From the NCBI GenBank assembly GCA_002436005.1, contig DIXG01000090.1, positions 1-8,220 on the forward strand: a DNA stretch of 8,220 nucleotides. Direction: 5' to 3'. Positions within the stretch are counted from its first letter, which is position 1; each line of letters begins with the position of its first letter. The notes below the pieces were generated by a model that worked only from the letters and a program-made list of their open reading frames with translations, made no database searches and was not told the origin of the DNA. This document shows, piece by piece, positions 1 through 6,217 of this stretch. Origin of the DNA: Anaerolineaceae bacterium UBA6086. GTDB taxonomy: Bacteria > Chloroflexota > Anaerolineae > Anaerolineales > Anaerolineaceae. Made by a program: the position numbers and the translations under genes.

Positions 1-342
1 AGTTCTCGATTAACTCGAAGTGAAGATATCTATCGTGTACGGCAAGCTGGTCAAACCTATGTACACGAAGCGATGGTATTAGGTAAATTACCGAATCAAA
101 TCAAGCAAAACCGAATTGCAATTATCGCTGGACGGTCCGTTGGTGGGGCCGTTCAGCGAAATTTAGCAAAGCGCCGGATGCGATCTGCGTATCAAAGCAT
201 TCAACGGGATTTGCTTCAGGGATTTGATCTGGTGGTCATAGGCCGACAAACAATATTAGCGATTGATTATTGGGCGCTTGAGAGCGCGATGAAGATGTTG
301 TTTGATCGAGCAGGATTACTGAAAGAAAAGCACATTGATTGA
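1..342 (+). CDS. rnpA: Ribonuclease P protein component (5' end missing)
   Basis: Protein subunit of RNase P, which binds the catalytic RNA and helps it remove 5' leaders from precursor tRNAs. The reading frame is open from base 1, so the gene begins outside the window; the ATG at 73 is internal, because conserved RnpA sequence (RLTRSEDIYRVRQAG, from codon 3) precedes it. About 113 residues are visible, close to the usual 110-130, so probably only a few N-terminal residues are missing. The family signature is clear: a VGGAVQRNLAKRRMR stretch, with the basic RNxxKRRxR core at visible residues 53-61, then a 'DLVVIGR' strand and a C-terminal helix ending in 'RAGLL'. The stop at 340-342 overlaps the proposed yidD start. 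rpmH normally lies just upstream, but that is outside the window. Identification is secure; only the start is unknown. Confidence 0.96.
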   Translation, partial: SSRLTRSEDIYRVRQAGQTYVHEAMVLGKLPNQIKQNRIAIIAGRSVGGAVQRNLAKRRMRSAYQSIQRDLLQGFDLVVIGRQTILAIDYWALESAMKMLFDRAGLLKEKHID

Positions 343-628
343 AACGACACATCATGGCGATCAGCCTTGCTCAGAACCCCGTTTGAAGGATTTGCCAATC
401 CAGCTCAAAACACTTCCAAGATTGATTTTGCTTGGGGTGATACGCTTGTATCAGATCCTTTTTTCACCTCTGGTTCCGCCAGACACCTGTCGGTTTTATC
501 CCACCTGTTCGCATTATGGTTACGAGGCAGTCTATAAATATGGCGCGCTCAAGGGGGGTTGGCTGGCATTGAAACGAGTGCTTCGGTGTAATCCATTTAA
601 TCCGGGCGGCATTGACCCGGTCCCTTAA
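335..628 (+). CDS. yidD: Membrane protein insertion efficiency factor YidD
   Basis: Small membrane-associated protein that assists YidC-dependent insertion of inner-membrane proteins. The core is unmistakable: an amphipathic segment 'LILLGVIRLYQILFSPL' (about residues 30-46), then CRFYPTCSHYGYEAV, 'GWLALKRVLRC' and the terminal 'NPFNPGGIDPVP'. The family cysteines are at 52, 58 and 85. The frame contains no ATG. The start given is TTG 335, which overlaps the rnpA stop by 8 bases and follows a purine-rich GAAAGAAAAG (321-330); it gives 97 residues, with about 25 hydrophilic residues ahead of the conserved part. Family members are usually 70-90 residues, so in-frame TTG codons at 383, 392, 422 or 428, or GTG 437, are alternatives. 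It lies between rnpA and the insertase genes, as in many bacteria. Identity is secure, the start is not. Confidence 0.93.
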   Translation: MIETTHHGDQPCSEPRLKDLPIQLKTLPRLILLGVIRLYQILFSPLVPPDTCRFYPTCSHYGYEAVYKYGALKGGWLALKRVLRCNPFNPGGIDPVP

Positions 629-650
629 TGAATTTGAGAAGAGAAAAAGA

Positions 651-1730
651 ATGAAGAAATCCCACTTAACACTTATCTTGACCTTGATGGGGTTAGCCCT
701 TGTCCTGAGTGCCTGTGCGTCTGGCGTAAGGGTGACCGGAACCCCGGGTTTATCCATATCTGATGATATGGTATTTGTTGCCTATGGAAATACAATGCGA
801 GGTATCAGTACTGAAACAGGGTTTGACCAATGGCAATTTCCTGAAGAGGTCAACAACCGGATTATGTTTTATGCCCAGCCTTATGTCACCGACGAAAGTA
901 TTTTTGTCGGTGATGTTGCCAATAATTTTTACAAACTGGATAAGGCAACCGGAAAACTTGATTGGACATTTTCCGATGCGAAAGGGTTTTTCCTCGGCAA
1001 AGCCAATGGAGAAGACACCGTCGTTTATGCACCTTCGAATGATGGCAACTTGTATGCATTGGATGCAGAGAATGGTGACTTGTTGTGGTCATTCAAAACT
1101 GGCCATTACATCTGGGCTCAACCTGTGCTTTCCGATGATGCCATTTTTGTTGCCTCGATGGATCAATTTATCTATGCCATCGATCGCAAGGGCAACCAGA
1201 TTTGGGCACAGGAGCAGGAAGGTGCTGTGGTTGGAAACCCGGCGTTGAGCGATGATGGAAAGCTACTTTTTGCAGGCACAACGGGCAAACAAGTGCTTGC
1301 CCTGGATGCTGCTACAGGAGAACAGGTGTGGGCTTTTGATGCAAATGGTTCTCTTGAGAGTGTGTGGGGCAATATGATTTTGGTGGATGATGTGTTGATT
1401 TTTTCTGATTCCAGCGGAAAGATTTTTGCCCTTGACTCACAAATGCCCACCATCAAATGGCAGATTGAGGTTCCTGGTGCCGTTGTCGGTGGCGTTGTGG
1501 AATTGCCAGATGGTTTTGCAGTTGCTTCATTGGAGAATGAAACGAGCCTGGTCAAAACATTCGATTTCGATGGCGGCGCTAATTGGGAAGCTTCTCTGAG
1601 CGGTGAGGTTTTCCAGGCACCTGTTGTTAACGAGTCGCTGCTAGTCGTTGGTACACTCAATGGCGACAACCTGCTCTACGCTTATAATCTGACCGGTGTG
1701 CAAGTTTGGTCTTATAACCCTGAAAGATAG
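651..1730 (+). CDS. BamB-like eight-blade beta-propeller lipoprotein (PQQ-type repeats)
   Basis: Predicted 359-residue exported lipoprotein, anchored by lipid on the outer face of the cytoplasmic membrane. Residues 1-22 form a lipoprotein signal: MKK, a hydrophobic stretch, then lipobox LSAC with the modifiable cysteine at 22. The rest is a repeat protein. Eight copies of a PQQ/BamB-type blade motif, roughly 'YALDxxxGxxxW', end in Trp at 61, 105, 146, 185, 227, 270, 312 and 353, a period of about 42 residues. No enzymatic residues of quinoprotein dehydrogenases are apparent, so a binding or scaffold role is more likely than catalysis. ATG 651 is chosen because it gives the complete signal peptide and follows a purine-rich stretch (636-650); an upstream in-frame TTG at 612 would spoil the signal and overlap yidD. 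The gene is 22 bases after yidD and 11 before yidC, so it is probably co-transcribed with both. The fold is well supported; a role in membrane-protein assembly is inferred from position only. Confidence 0.88.
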   Translation: MKKSHLTLILTLMGLALVLSACASGVRVTGTPGLSISDDMVFVAYGNTMRGISTETGFDQWQFPEEVNNRIMFYAQPYVTDESIFVGDVANNFYKLDKATGKLDWTFSDAKGFFLGKANGEDTVVYAPSNDGNLYALDAENGDLLWSFKTGHYIWAQPVLSDDAIFVASMDQFIYAIDRKGNQIWAQEQEGAVVGNPALSDDGKLLFAGTTGKQVLALDAATGEQVWAFDANGSLESVWGNMILVDDVLIFSDSSGKIFALDSQMPTIKWQIEVPGAVVGGVVELPDGFAVASLENETSLVKTFDFDGGANWEASLSGEVFQAPVVNESLLVVGTLNGDNLLYAYNLTGVQVWSYNPER

Positions 1731-1741
1731 AGGAAAATTTT

Positions 1742-2674
1742 ATGTGGGAGACCATTGTAATTCAGCCTTTTACGAATATTCTTTTGTTAATCTACTCATT
1801 GGTTAACAATTTTGGCATATCGATCATTCTTTTCACGATCCTGATCCGCCTGATAACACATCCTCTGACAGTCAAGCAGTTTAAGGCGACTCAATCCATG
1901 CAGAAGCTGCAGGAAGACCCCCGCTACAAGAAAATGCAAGAAAAATATAAGGATGATAAAGAGAAGCTTGCACAGGAGCAGATGAAGCTCTATAAAGAAC
2001 TGGGGATTAACCCGATGGGGTCCTGTTTGCCAACTCTGATTCAATTGCCGCTCATCCTGGGTTTGTATCAAAGCGTCACCAGGGCGATGGCAGCGTCACC
2101 GGTAGAACTTTTCAAGCTGGAAAAGATCATTTACCCTTGGCTGGGTGATTTCGGTCGATTACTTCCTTTGGAAAATCAATTCTTGTGGATGGATCTTGGA
2201 CAACCAGAGCGGTTGACCATTTTTGGCTTTGGAATCCCGGTTCTGGCAGTGCTTGTTGTCGCCACAACTTTCTTGCAGTCAAAATTGATCCAACCCCCAT
2301 CCACGGGTAACGACCAGGCAGCGATGATGAGCAAATCCATGAATATTTACATGCCTCTCTTGATGGGCTACATGGCTTATTCGCTTGCATCCGGTCTGGC
2401 AATTTACTTCCTGACCAGCAACGTATTTGGGATCATCCAGTATGCCGCTTTGGGCAGGGTAAATTGGGGTAACATTCTCCCCTTCTTGAAGAAGGGCGAC
2501 GAAAAACAACCTGAAAAAGGAAAAACGAGGGTCGTGGACGCAGTCTCTGTTGATGTCGATGTGGACGATGAGGATGATGCGCCAGAACCCCAGAAAGGCT
2601 CTGCTCAGAAAACATCAAGCCAGAAGTCAACGGCCACAAAGAAAAAACGTCCGCCAATGAAAAGACGGCGCTAA
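1742..2674 (+). CDS. yidC: Membrane protein insertase YidC/Oxa1 family
   Basis: Integral membrane insertase that places proteins into the cytoplasmic membrane, alone or with SecYEG. The 310-residue protein lacks the signal sequence and periplasmic P1 domain of Gram-negative YidC and resembles the short Gram-positive/Oxa1 form. Visible parts: first membrane segment about 11-39, containing the groove arginine R36 in 'LIRLITHPLT'; a charged cytoplasmic helical hairpin about 47-87; the signature 'GINPMGSCLPTLIQLPL' (88-104) with the next membrane segment; and further segments near 158-178, 203-218 and 219-237. The tail (about 251-310) is first mixed, then acidic (VDVDVDDEDD, 270-279), then strongly basic (KKKRPPMKRRR at the end), which suits ribosome contact. 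AGGAAAA at 1731-1737 precedes ATG 1742 at good spacing. Its position between the lipoprotein gene and jag supports the call. Confidence 0.96.
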   Translation: MWETIVIQPFTNILLLIYSLVNNFGISIILFTILIRLITHPLTVKQFKATQSMQKLQEDPRYKKMQEKYKDDKEKLAQEQMKLYKELGINPMGSCLPTLIQLPLILGLYQSVTRAMAASPVELFKLEKIIYPWLGDFGRLLPLENQFLWMDLGQPERLTIFGFGIPVLAVLVVATTFLQSKLIQPPSTGNDQAAMMSKSMNIYMPLLMGYMAYSLASGLAIYFLTSNVFGIIQYAALGRVNWGNILPFLKKGDEKQPEKGKTRVVDAVSVDVDVDDEDDAPEPQKGSAQKTSSQKSTATKKKRPPMKRRR

Positions 2675-2716
2675 TTTATCCTTTTATCCCGCCTATGAAA
2701 CTTAAGTGAGGGAATT

Positions 2717-3469
2717 ATGTCTGAAGAACGAACAAAACTGGAAATCATTGCCCCTTCTGTTGAGGAAGCGGTGGAAAAAGGTTTGAAGGATCTTGGGTTG
2801 ACTGAAGATGATGTTGATATTGAAGTGCTGGATGAGGGGAAGAAGGGTCTGCTTGGTCTGGGGATCAGGCAGGCGAGAGTCGCCTTAAAAATCAAATCCT
2901 CTAAAGATCTACCACAACAGCCTCTGAAGGCAGCACCAGAGCCTTCTTCATCTGAGGAAACAGAAGAGTTCGACGAGAGTGAATCTGATGATGAAGAGGA
3001 TGCCGAAGCAATCAGCATTGCCAGAGAAACAATCAACATCATTCTCGAAAAGATGCATGTTGACGCTGAGGTATCAATCAGGTTGGGTGAGAGCGATTCG
3101 GGCAGGGTCAAACCGGTTCTGATTGATATTGAAGGTAGAGATTTGAGTTTTCTGATTGGGCGCAAGGCAGAAACTATTGATGCTCTTCAATACATAACCG
3201 GATTGATCGTTGGGCGAGAATTGGGACGGTGGGTTCCCCTGCAAATTGATGTCCAGCATTACCGACAAAGGCGTGAGGATGAGGTTCGCAAGCTTGCCCG
3301 CCGGATAGCAGACCAGGTGGTCAGCACCGGGCGTGCCCAGACGCTGGAACCGATGCCGCCAAATGAACGGCGGATTGTTCATATCGAATTGCGTCAGAAT
3401 CCACGGGTAGAAACGAGCAGCTCAGGCGAGGAGCCACGGCGAAAAGTGACCATCCGGCCTCTGGATTAA
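2717..3469 (+). CDS. jag: RNA-binding protein Jag/KhpB (Jag-N, KH, R3H domains)
   Basis: Cytoplasmic RNA-binding protein; in Gram-positive bacteria Jag (also called KhpB, EloR or SpoIIIJ-associated) works with KhpA in controlling cell elongation and RNA fate. Of 250 residues, 5-60 form the Jag-N domain (ending 'GKKGLLGLGIRQARVALKI'). Residues 75-98 are a very acidic linker, with 13 of the 18 residues at 80-97 being Asp or Glu. Residues about 101-180 are the KH domain with 'FLIGRKAETIDALQYI', and about 181-248 the R3H domain, with R218 and H222 in 'NERRIVH'. The KH loop reads GRKA (148-151) instead of the usual GxxG. ATG 2717 follows a good ribosome site, GTGAGGGA at 2706-2713. It lies 42 bases after yidC, the usual partner, and is the last gene before a strong terminator. 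Family assignment is secure; its cellular role here is taken from relatives. Confidence 0.94.
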   Translation: MSEERTKLEIIAPSVEEAVEKGLKDLGLTEDDVDIEVLDEGKKGLLGLGIRQARVALKIKSSKDLPQQPLKAAPEPSSSEETEEFDESESDDEEDAEAISIARETINIILEKMHVDAEVSIRLGESDSGRVKPVLIDIEGRDLSFLIGRKAETIDALQYITGLIVGRELGRWVPLQIDVQHYRQRREDEVRKLARRIADQVVSTGRAQTLEPMPPNERRIVHIELRQNPRVETSSSGEEPRRKVTIRPLD

Positions 3470-3490
3470 TCTCATAATTTCAGGAAGGAT

Positions 3491-3546
3491 AGACCGTAAG
3501 GACATAGATGACAGCGATGGCATCTGTTGCCTTACGGTCTTTCTAT
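3491..3546 (+). terminator. Intrinsic terminator after jag
   Basis: A perfect 10-bp outer stem pairs AGACCGTAAG (3491-3500) with CTTACGGTCT (3531-3540). An inner helix pairs AGATG (3506-3510) with CATCT (3521-3525), closing a loop at 3511-3520. The stem is followed by a short, imperfect T-rich run (TTCTATT). It starts 21 bases after the jag stop and probably ends the rnpA-to-jag transcript. The U-tract is weak, so some read-through into the next gene is possible. Confidence 0.75.
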
Positions 3547-3574
3547 TGGGGTAAAATCATGTTTGGAGGTGCAT

Positions 3575-4879
3575 ATGCGAGCAGTAGATGTGATTGAGAA
3601 GAAACGAGATGGTAAAAGCCTGACTGAAGAGGAAATCCGTTATTTTATTGATGGATACACCAACGGCGAGATTCCGGATTACCAGGCTGCAGCTTGGGCG
3701 ATGGCTGTTTTGTTGCAGGGGATGACCGCGGAAGAAACCACCCATCTGACCCTGGCGATGGCCGATAGCGGCGACACGCTGGACCTGAGCGGCGTGGTGG
3801 ACATTGCCGTGGATAAGCATTCATCAGGCGGTGTGGGAGATAAAACCTCCATTGCAGTCGTGCCGATGGTAAGGGCTTGCGGCTTGCCTGTGGGCAAGAT
3901 GTCCGGACGTGGGTTGGGTTTCAGCGGCGGTACGCTCGATAAACTGGAATCCATACCAGGTTTTCGCACAAATCTTTCAAAAGAGGAATTTCTTGCCCAA
4001 CTGGGCTCCTTGGGCATGGTTCTTTCAGGCCAATCTCTGGACCTGGCACCGGCGGATGGAAAGCTTTACAGCCTGCGGGATGTGACCGCTACCGTCCAAT
4101 CCATCCCATTAATTGCCTCTTCAATTATGTCCAAAAAGATTGCTGCCGGTGCCCAGGCAATCGTGCTGGATGTGAAGACCGGCAACGGCGCTTTCATGGA
4201 GACGCTCGAAGAAGCCCGGAAATTGGCTCACTTGATGGTCTCGATTGGTGAGCTGAGTGGACGAGATGTGATTGCAGTATTGTCTGATATGGATCAACCG
4301 CTGGGCAAAGCCGTTGGCAACGCCATGGAAATGAAAGAAGCGATCCTGACCCTGATGGGACAGGGCCCTGCGGATTTTACCGAGCATTGTCTTGAAATCG
4401 CCAGCCATATGCTGGTGCTGGGCGGACGAGCCAAGGATCAGGCTGAGGCGCGTAACCTGGCTGAAAAGACGATTGAAACAGGCAGCGGACTGGACTATCT
4501 TAAAAAACTGGTTGAAGCTCAGTCTGGAGATGTGAGCTACATAGAAAATCCTGATAAACTGGCAGAAGCCCCGCTTAAAACGATCGTTGCAGCGCCCCAA
4601 ACGGGGTTCATTTCTGAAGTGCATGCCCGTACGGTGGGCGAGACGGCTGTCATGCTGGGCGCAGGACGAAAGGTGAAGGGGGAGGCCATTGACCTTTCTG
4701 TTGGCATCATGGTGGAGGTGAAGGTTGGCGACCGGGTCGAAAACGGCCAGCCTTTGTTTGTGATTCACGCACGGGATGCAGCAGAAATGGAAGCGGCAAA
4801 AGAAAAACTGCTGGGGACGGTTAAATTCAGCAGCGATCCAGTATCCCCGCTGCCGTTATTTTATGGAATGGCGGATTAA
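3575..4879 (+). CDS. pdp: Pyrimidine-nucleoside (thymidine) phosphorylase
   Basis: Cytosolic salvage enzyme that splits thymidine, uridine or deoxyuridine with phosphate into free base and (deoxy)ribose-1-phosphate. The 434-residue length matches Bacillus-type enzymes (about 433). The small alpha domain is N-terminal; the phosphate loop KHSSGGVGDKTS is at 81-92. The family signature at 110-125 reads SGRGLGFSGGTLDKLE. Residues corresponding to the substrate-binding Arg, Ser and Lys of characterised enzymes are present as R168, S183 and K187, with H82 in the active-site loop. The C-terminal domain (about 335-434) has the usual 'GFISEVHARTVGETAVMLGAGR'. In the signature the customary His-Thr pair is Phe-Ser (116-117). 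ATG 3575 is chosen because TGGAGGTG (3564-3571) precedes it and the protein then starts like relatives (MRAVDVIEKKRDG); a TTG at 3527 lies inside the preceding terminator. The gene appears to stand alone. Pdp and DeoA cannot be separated with certainty from sequence alone. Confidence 0.93.
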   Translation: MRAVDVIEKKRDGKSLTEEEIRYFIDGYTNGEIPDYQAAAWAMAVLLQGMTAEETTHLTLAMADSGDTLDLSGVVDIAVDKHSSGGVGDKTSIAVVPMVRACGLPVGKMSGRGLGFSGGTLDKLESIPGFRTNLSKEEFLAQLGSLGMVLSGQSLDLAPADGKLYSLRDVTATVQSIPLIASSIMSKKIAAGAQAIVLDVKTGNGAFMETLEEARKLAHLMVSIGELSGRDVIAVLSDMDQPLGKAVGNAMEMKEAILTLMGQGPADFTEHCLEIASHMLVLGGRAKDQAEARNLAEKTIETGSGLDYLKKLVEAQSGDVSYIENPDKLAEAPLKTIVAAPQTGFISEVHARTVGETAVMLGAGRKVKGEAIDLSVGIMVEVKVGDRVENGQPLFVIHARDAAEMEAAKEKLLGTVKFSSDPVSPLPLFYGMAD

Positions 4880-4911
4880 CGACCTGGTATATGTTGTCAG
4901 CGTCAACCCGC

Positions 4912-4942
4912 TTGGTTTTTGGGACCCTTTTTCTCATATAAT
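4912..4942 (+). promoter_or_regulatory. Candidate sigma-70-type promoter for the ferredoxin-like gene
   Basis: A perfect TATAAT is at 4937-4942, in a 94-base gap ahead of the start at 4974. The best -35 candidate is TTGGTT at 4912-4917, with a long 19-base spacer. A start of transcription near 4949 would leave a leader of about 25 bases containing the ribosome site AAAGGA (4961-4966). The -10 is convincing, the -35 is weak. Confidence 0.45.
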
Positions 4943-4973
4943 TAAGGTATAGAACTCCTGAAAGGATCCTCAA

Positions 4974-6038
4974 ATGAATACAGAAGATACTTATCGGGCG
5001 CTGGCAAATCATTTAAATTCATTCCCACAGGGATTTCCATCGACAGAAGATGGCGTGGAACTGGAACTTCTGGCTTATTTATTCACGCCAGCAGAAGCAG
5101 ACTTTGCGCTGCACCTTTCGCAAAACTTCACCCCGCTGGATACGGTCACAGGTGGATTGGATCTTCTTGTAGAGGATCCGCGCAGCCTGGTTAAGGCAAT
5201 GACCTCCAAAGGTTTGGTCAGCATGAAACTCGGCAAAGAGGGGGTTGAGGTTAAACTGCTGCCGTTCATCGTTGGTTTTTATGAAAATCAAGTCAATCGG
5301 ATGGATGAAACCTTTGCTCGTTTATTTGAGCGTTATTATTCATTTGTTCATCAAGAGCTTTTTTCCTGTGAACCTCAATTTCACAGGGTTGTCCCCGTGA
5401 ATGAAACGATCAACACACACATTGAAATTCTACCTGAGGACAATGTGATGACGCTCCTATCTTCAAAAAAAGCCTGGGCGGTTTTGGATTGCGTCTGCCG
5501 CAAGCAAAAGCAATTAATCGGTGAGGGATGTGAGCATCCTCTGCGGATGTGCCTGGCGATGAGTGATTTCCCGAATGCCTTTGATGGACTGACGGAGATG
5601 GACGCACTCGATCTTGAAGGTGCCCTGGCTATCCTTGATGAAGCCTCGGCTGCAGGTTTGGTTCACACCGTTGCTAATCAAAAAGGGAACATCAGCTATA
5701 TTTGCAACTGCTGCACCTGCAGCTGTGGAATTTTGCGGGGAATTGCCGAAACTCACATTGCCAATGTTGTTGCTCGTTCTGCTTATGTGGCTAAGGTGGA
5801 CCAGGATGTCTGCATTGTCTGTGGCATCTGTGAGGAACGCTGTCAATTTGACGCCATCACCATCGCGGATACTTCCGAAATTATGTCAGAGCGATGTGTG
5901 GGATGCGGGGTGTGTGCTAAAGCCTGTCCGGAATTGGCGATCACTTTGCAATTGCGGCCTTCGGATGAGATTCTGCCCGTTCCCAACTCCTTTGAGGATT
6001 GGCTGGAATCTCGCCAGTTGGCAAGAGGATTGGCGTAA
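4974..6038 (+). CDS. Winged-helix-like protein with Cys-rich cluster and 2x[4Fe-4S] ferredoxin domain
   Basis: A 354-residue soluble protein of no assigned function; I recognise the architecture from uncharacterised 4Fe-4S proteins of anaerobes, not from a studied enzyme. Residues about 28-100 look like a winged-helix domain (helices, then 'DPRSLVKAMTSKGLVSMK', then a wing). Residues 168-195 carry 'DCVCRKQKQLIGEGCEHPL', with Cys at 173, 175, 186 and 193. Residues 244-251 are CNCCTCSC, five cysteines in eight residues. Residues 280-318 are a bacterial-type ferredoxin pair: C280/283/286/290 and C308/311/314/318, each CxxCxxCxxxC, enough for two [4Fe-4S] clusters. The nine cysteines between 173 and 251 could hold a further metal centre. 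There are no membrane segments or signal peptide, so it is probably cytoplasmic. AAAGGA (4961-4966) supports ATG 4974. It has its own likely promoter and no obvious redox partner beside it. Electron transfer or redox sensing is plausible; neither is shown. Confidence 0.85.
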   Translation: MNTEDTYRALANHLNSFPQGFPSTEDGVELELLAYLFTPAEADFALHLSQNFTPLDTVTGGLDLLVEDPRSLVKAMTSKGLVSMKLGKEGVEVKLLPFIVGFYENQVNRMDETFARLFERYYSFVHQELFSCEPQFHRVVPVNETINTHIEILPEDNVMTLLSSKKAWAVLDCVCRKQKQLIGEGCEHPLRMCLAMSDFPNAFDGLTEMDALDLEGALAILDEASAAGLVHTVANQKGNISYICNCCTCSCGILRGIAETHIANVVARSAYVAKVDQDVCIVCGICEERCQFDAITIADTSEIMSERCVGCGVCAKACPELAITLQLRPSDEILPVPNSFEDWLESRQLARGLA

Positions 6039-6163
6039 CGGTCCTGATTTAGCTAGATTTGTAGCCTGTGAAAAATCCACCTGTGGTTCCCGATGACCTG
6101 GTTAATACTGAACACAACTCCAGGTATATTGAGAGGGTTGAACTAAGGGTCGTTAGGATGCTG

Positions 6164-6193
6164 TTGAGTGTGATTGTCAGGTAAAATCATAAC
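6164..6193 (+). promoter_or_regulatory. Weak candidate promoter for gnd
   Basis: The 179-base gap before gnd must hold its promoter if the gene is transcribed independently. The best pair found is TTGAGT (6164-6169) with CATAAC (6188-6193) and an 18-base spacer, each 4 of 6 matches to consensus. TAAAAT at 6182-6187 is a better -10 box by sequence but has no matching -35 at normal spacing. Treat as tentative. The rest of the gap contains only a 6-bp inverted repeat (ACCTGG at 6096-6101, CCAGGT at 6120-6125) without a T-run. Confidence 0.25.
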
Positions 6194-6207
6194 AATAATC
6201 ATTATTG
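6188..6207 (+). promoter_or_regulatory. Candidate Fur-family operator upstream of gnd
   Basis: A perfect 7-1-7 inverted repeat, CAATAAT-C-ATTATTG, occupies 6193-6207. The 19 bases at 6188-6206 agree with the classical Fur box at 15 positions, and the centre ATAAT-N-ATTAT is the part common to Fur and PerR boxes. It sits directly before the ribosome site GAGGAGGA (6207-6214), where a bound repressor could block transcription. The match is to consensus sequences from other phyla and the motif is AT-rich, so chance is a real alternative. Confidence 0.35.
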
Positions 6208-6217
6208 AGGAGGACAG

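Noticed and set aside
612..650. N-terminal extension of the propeller lipoprotein from TTG 612
   Set aside because: It would put charged residues ahead of a perfect lipoprotein signal and overlap yidD; ATG 651 gives a clean lipobox.
3527..3574. Longer nucleoside phosphorylase starting at TTG 3527
   Set aside because: The extension lies inside the terminator hairpin, has no homology to the family, and ATG 3575 has a good ribosome site and the expected N-terminus.
4121..4768. Long minus-strand open frame (about 215 codons) opposite the phosphorylase gene
   Set aside because: Its translation shows no recognisable domain and it is fully antisense to a well-conserved gene; it looks like a codon-usage shadow.
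4904..4932. Possible terminator after the phosphorylase gene (GGGACCCTTTTT area)
   Set aside because: The stem would be only three base pairs or need a poor loop; the T-run alone is not enough.
6077..6125. Short inverted repeats in the gap before gnd (CCAC/GTGG and ACCTGG/CCAGGT)
   Set aside because: One has a two-base loop and the other no T-run or strong stem; neither supports a terminator, riboswitch or RNA gene.
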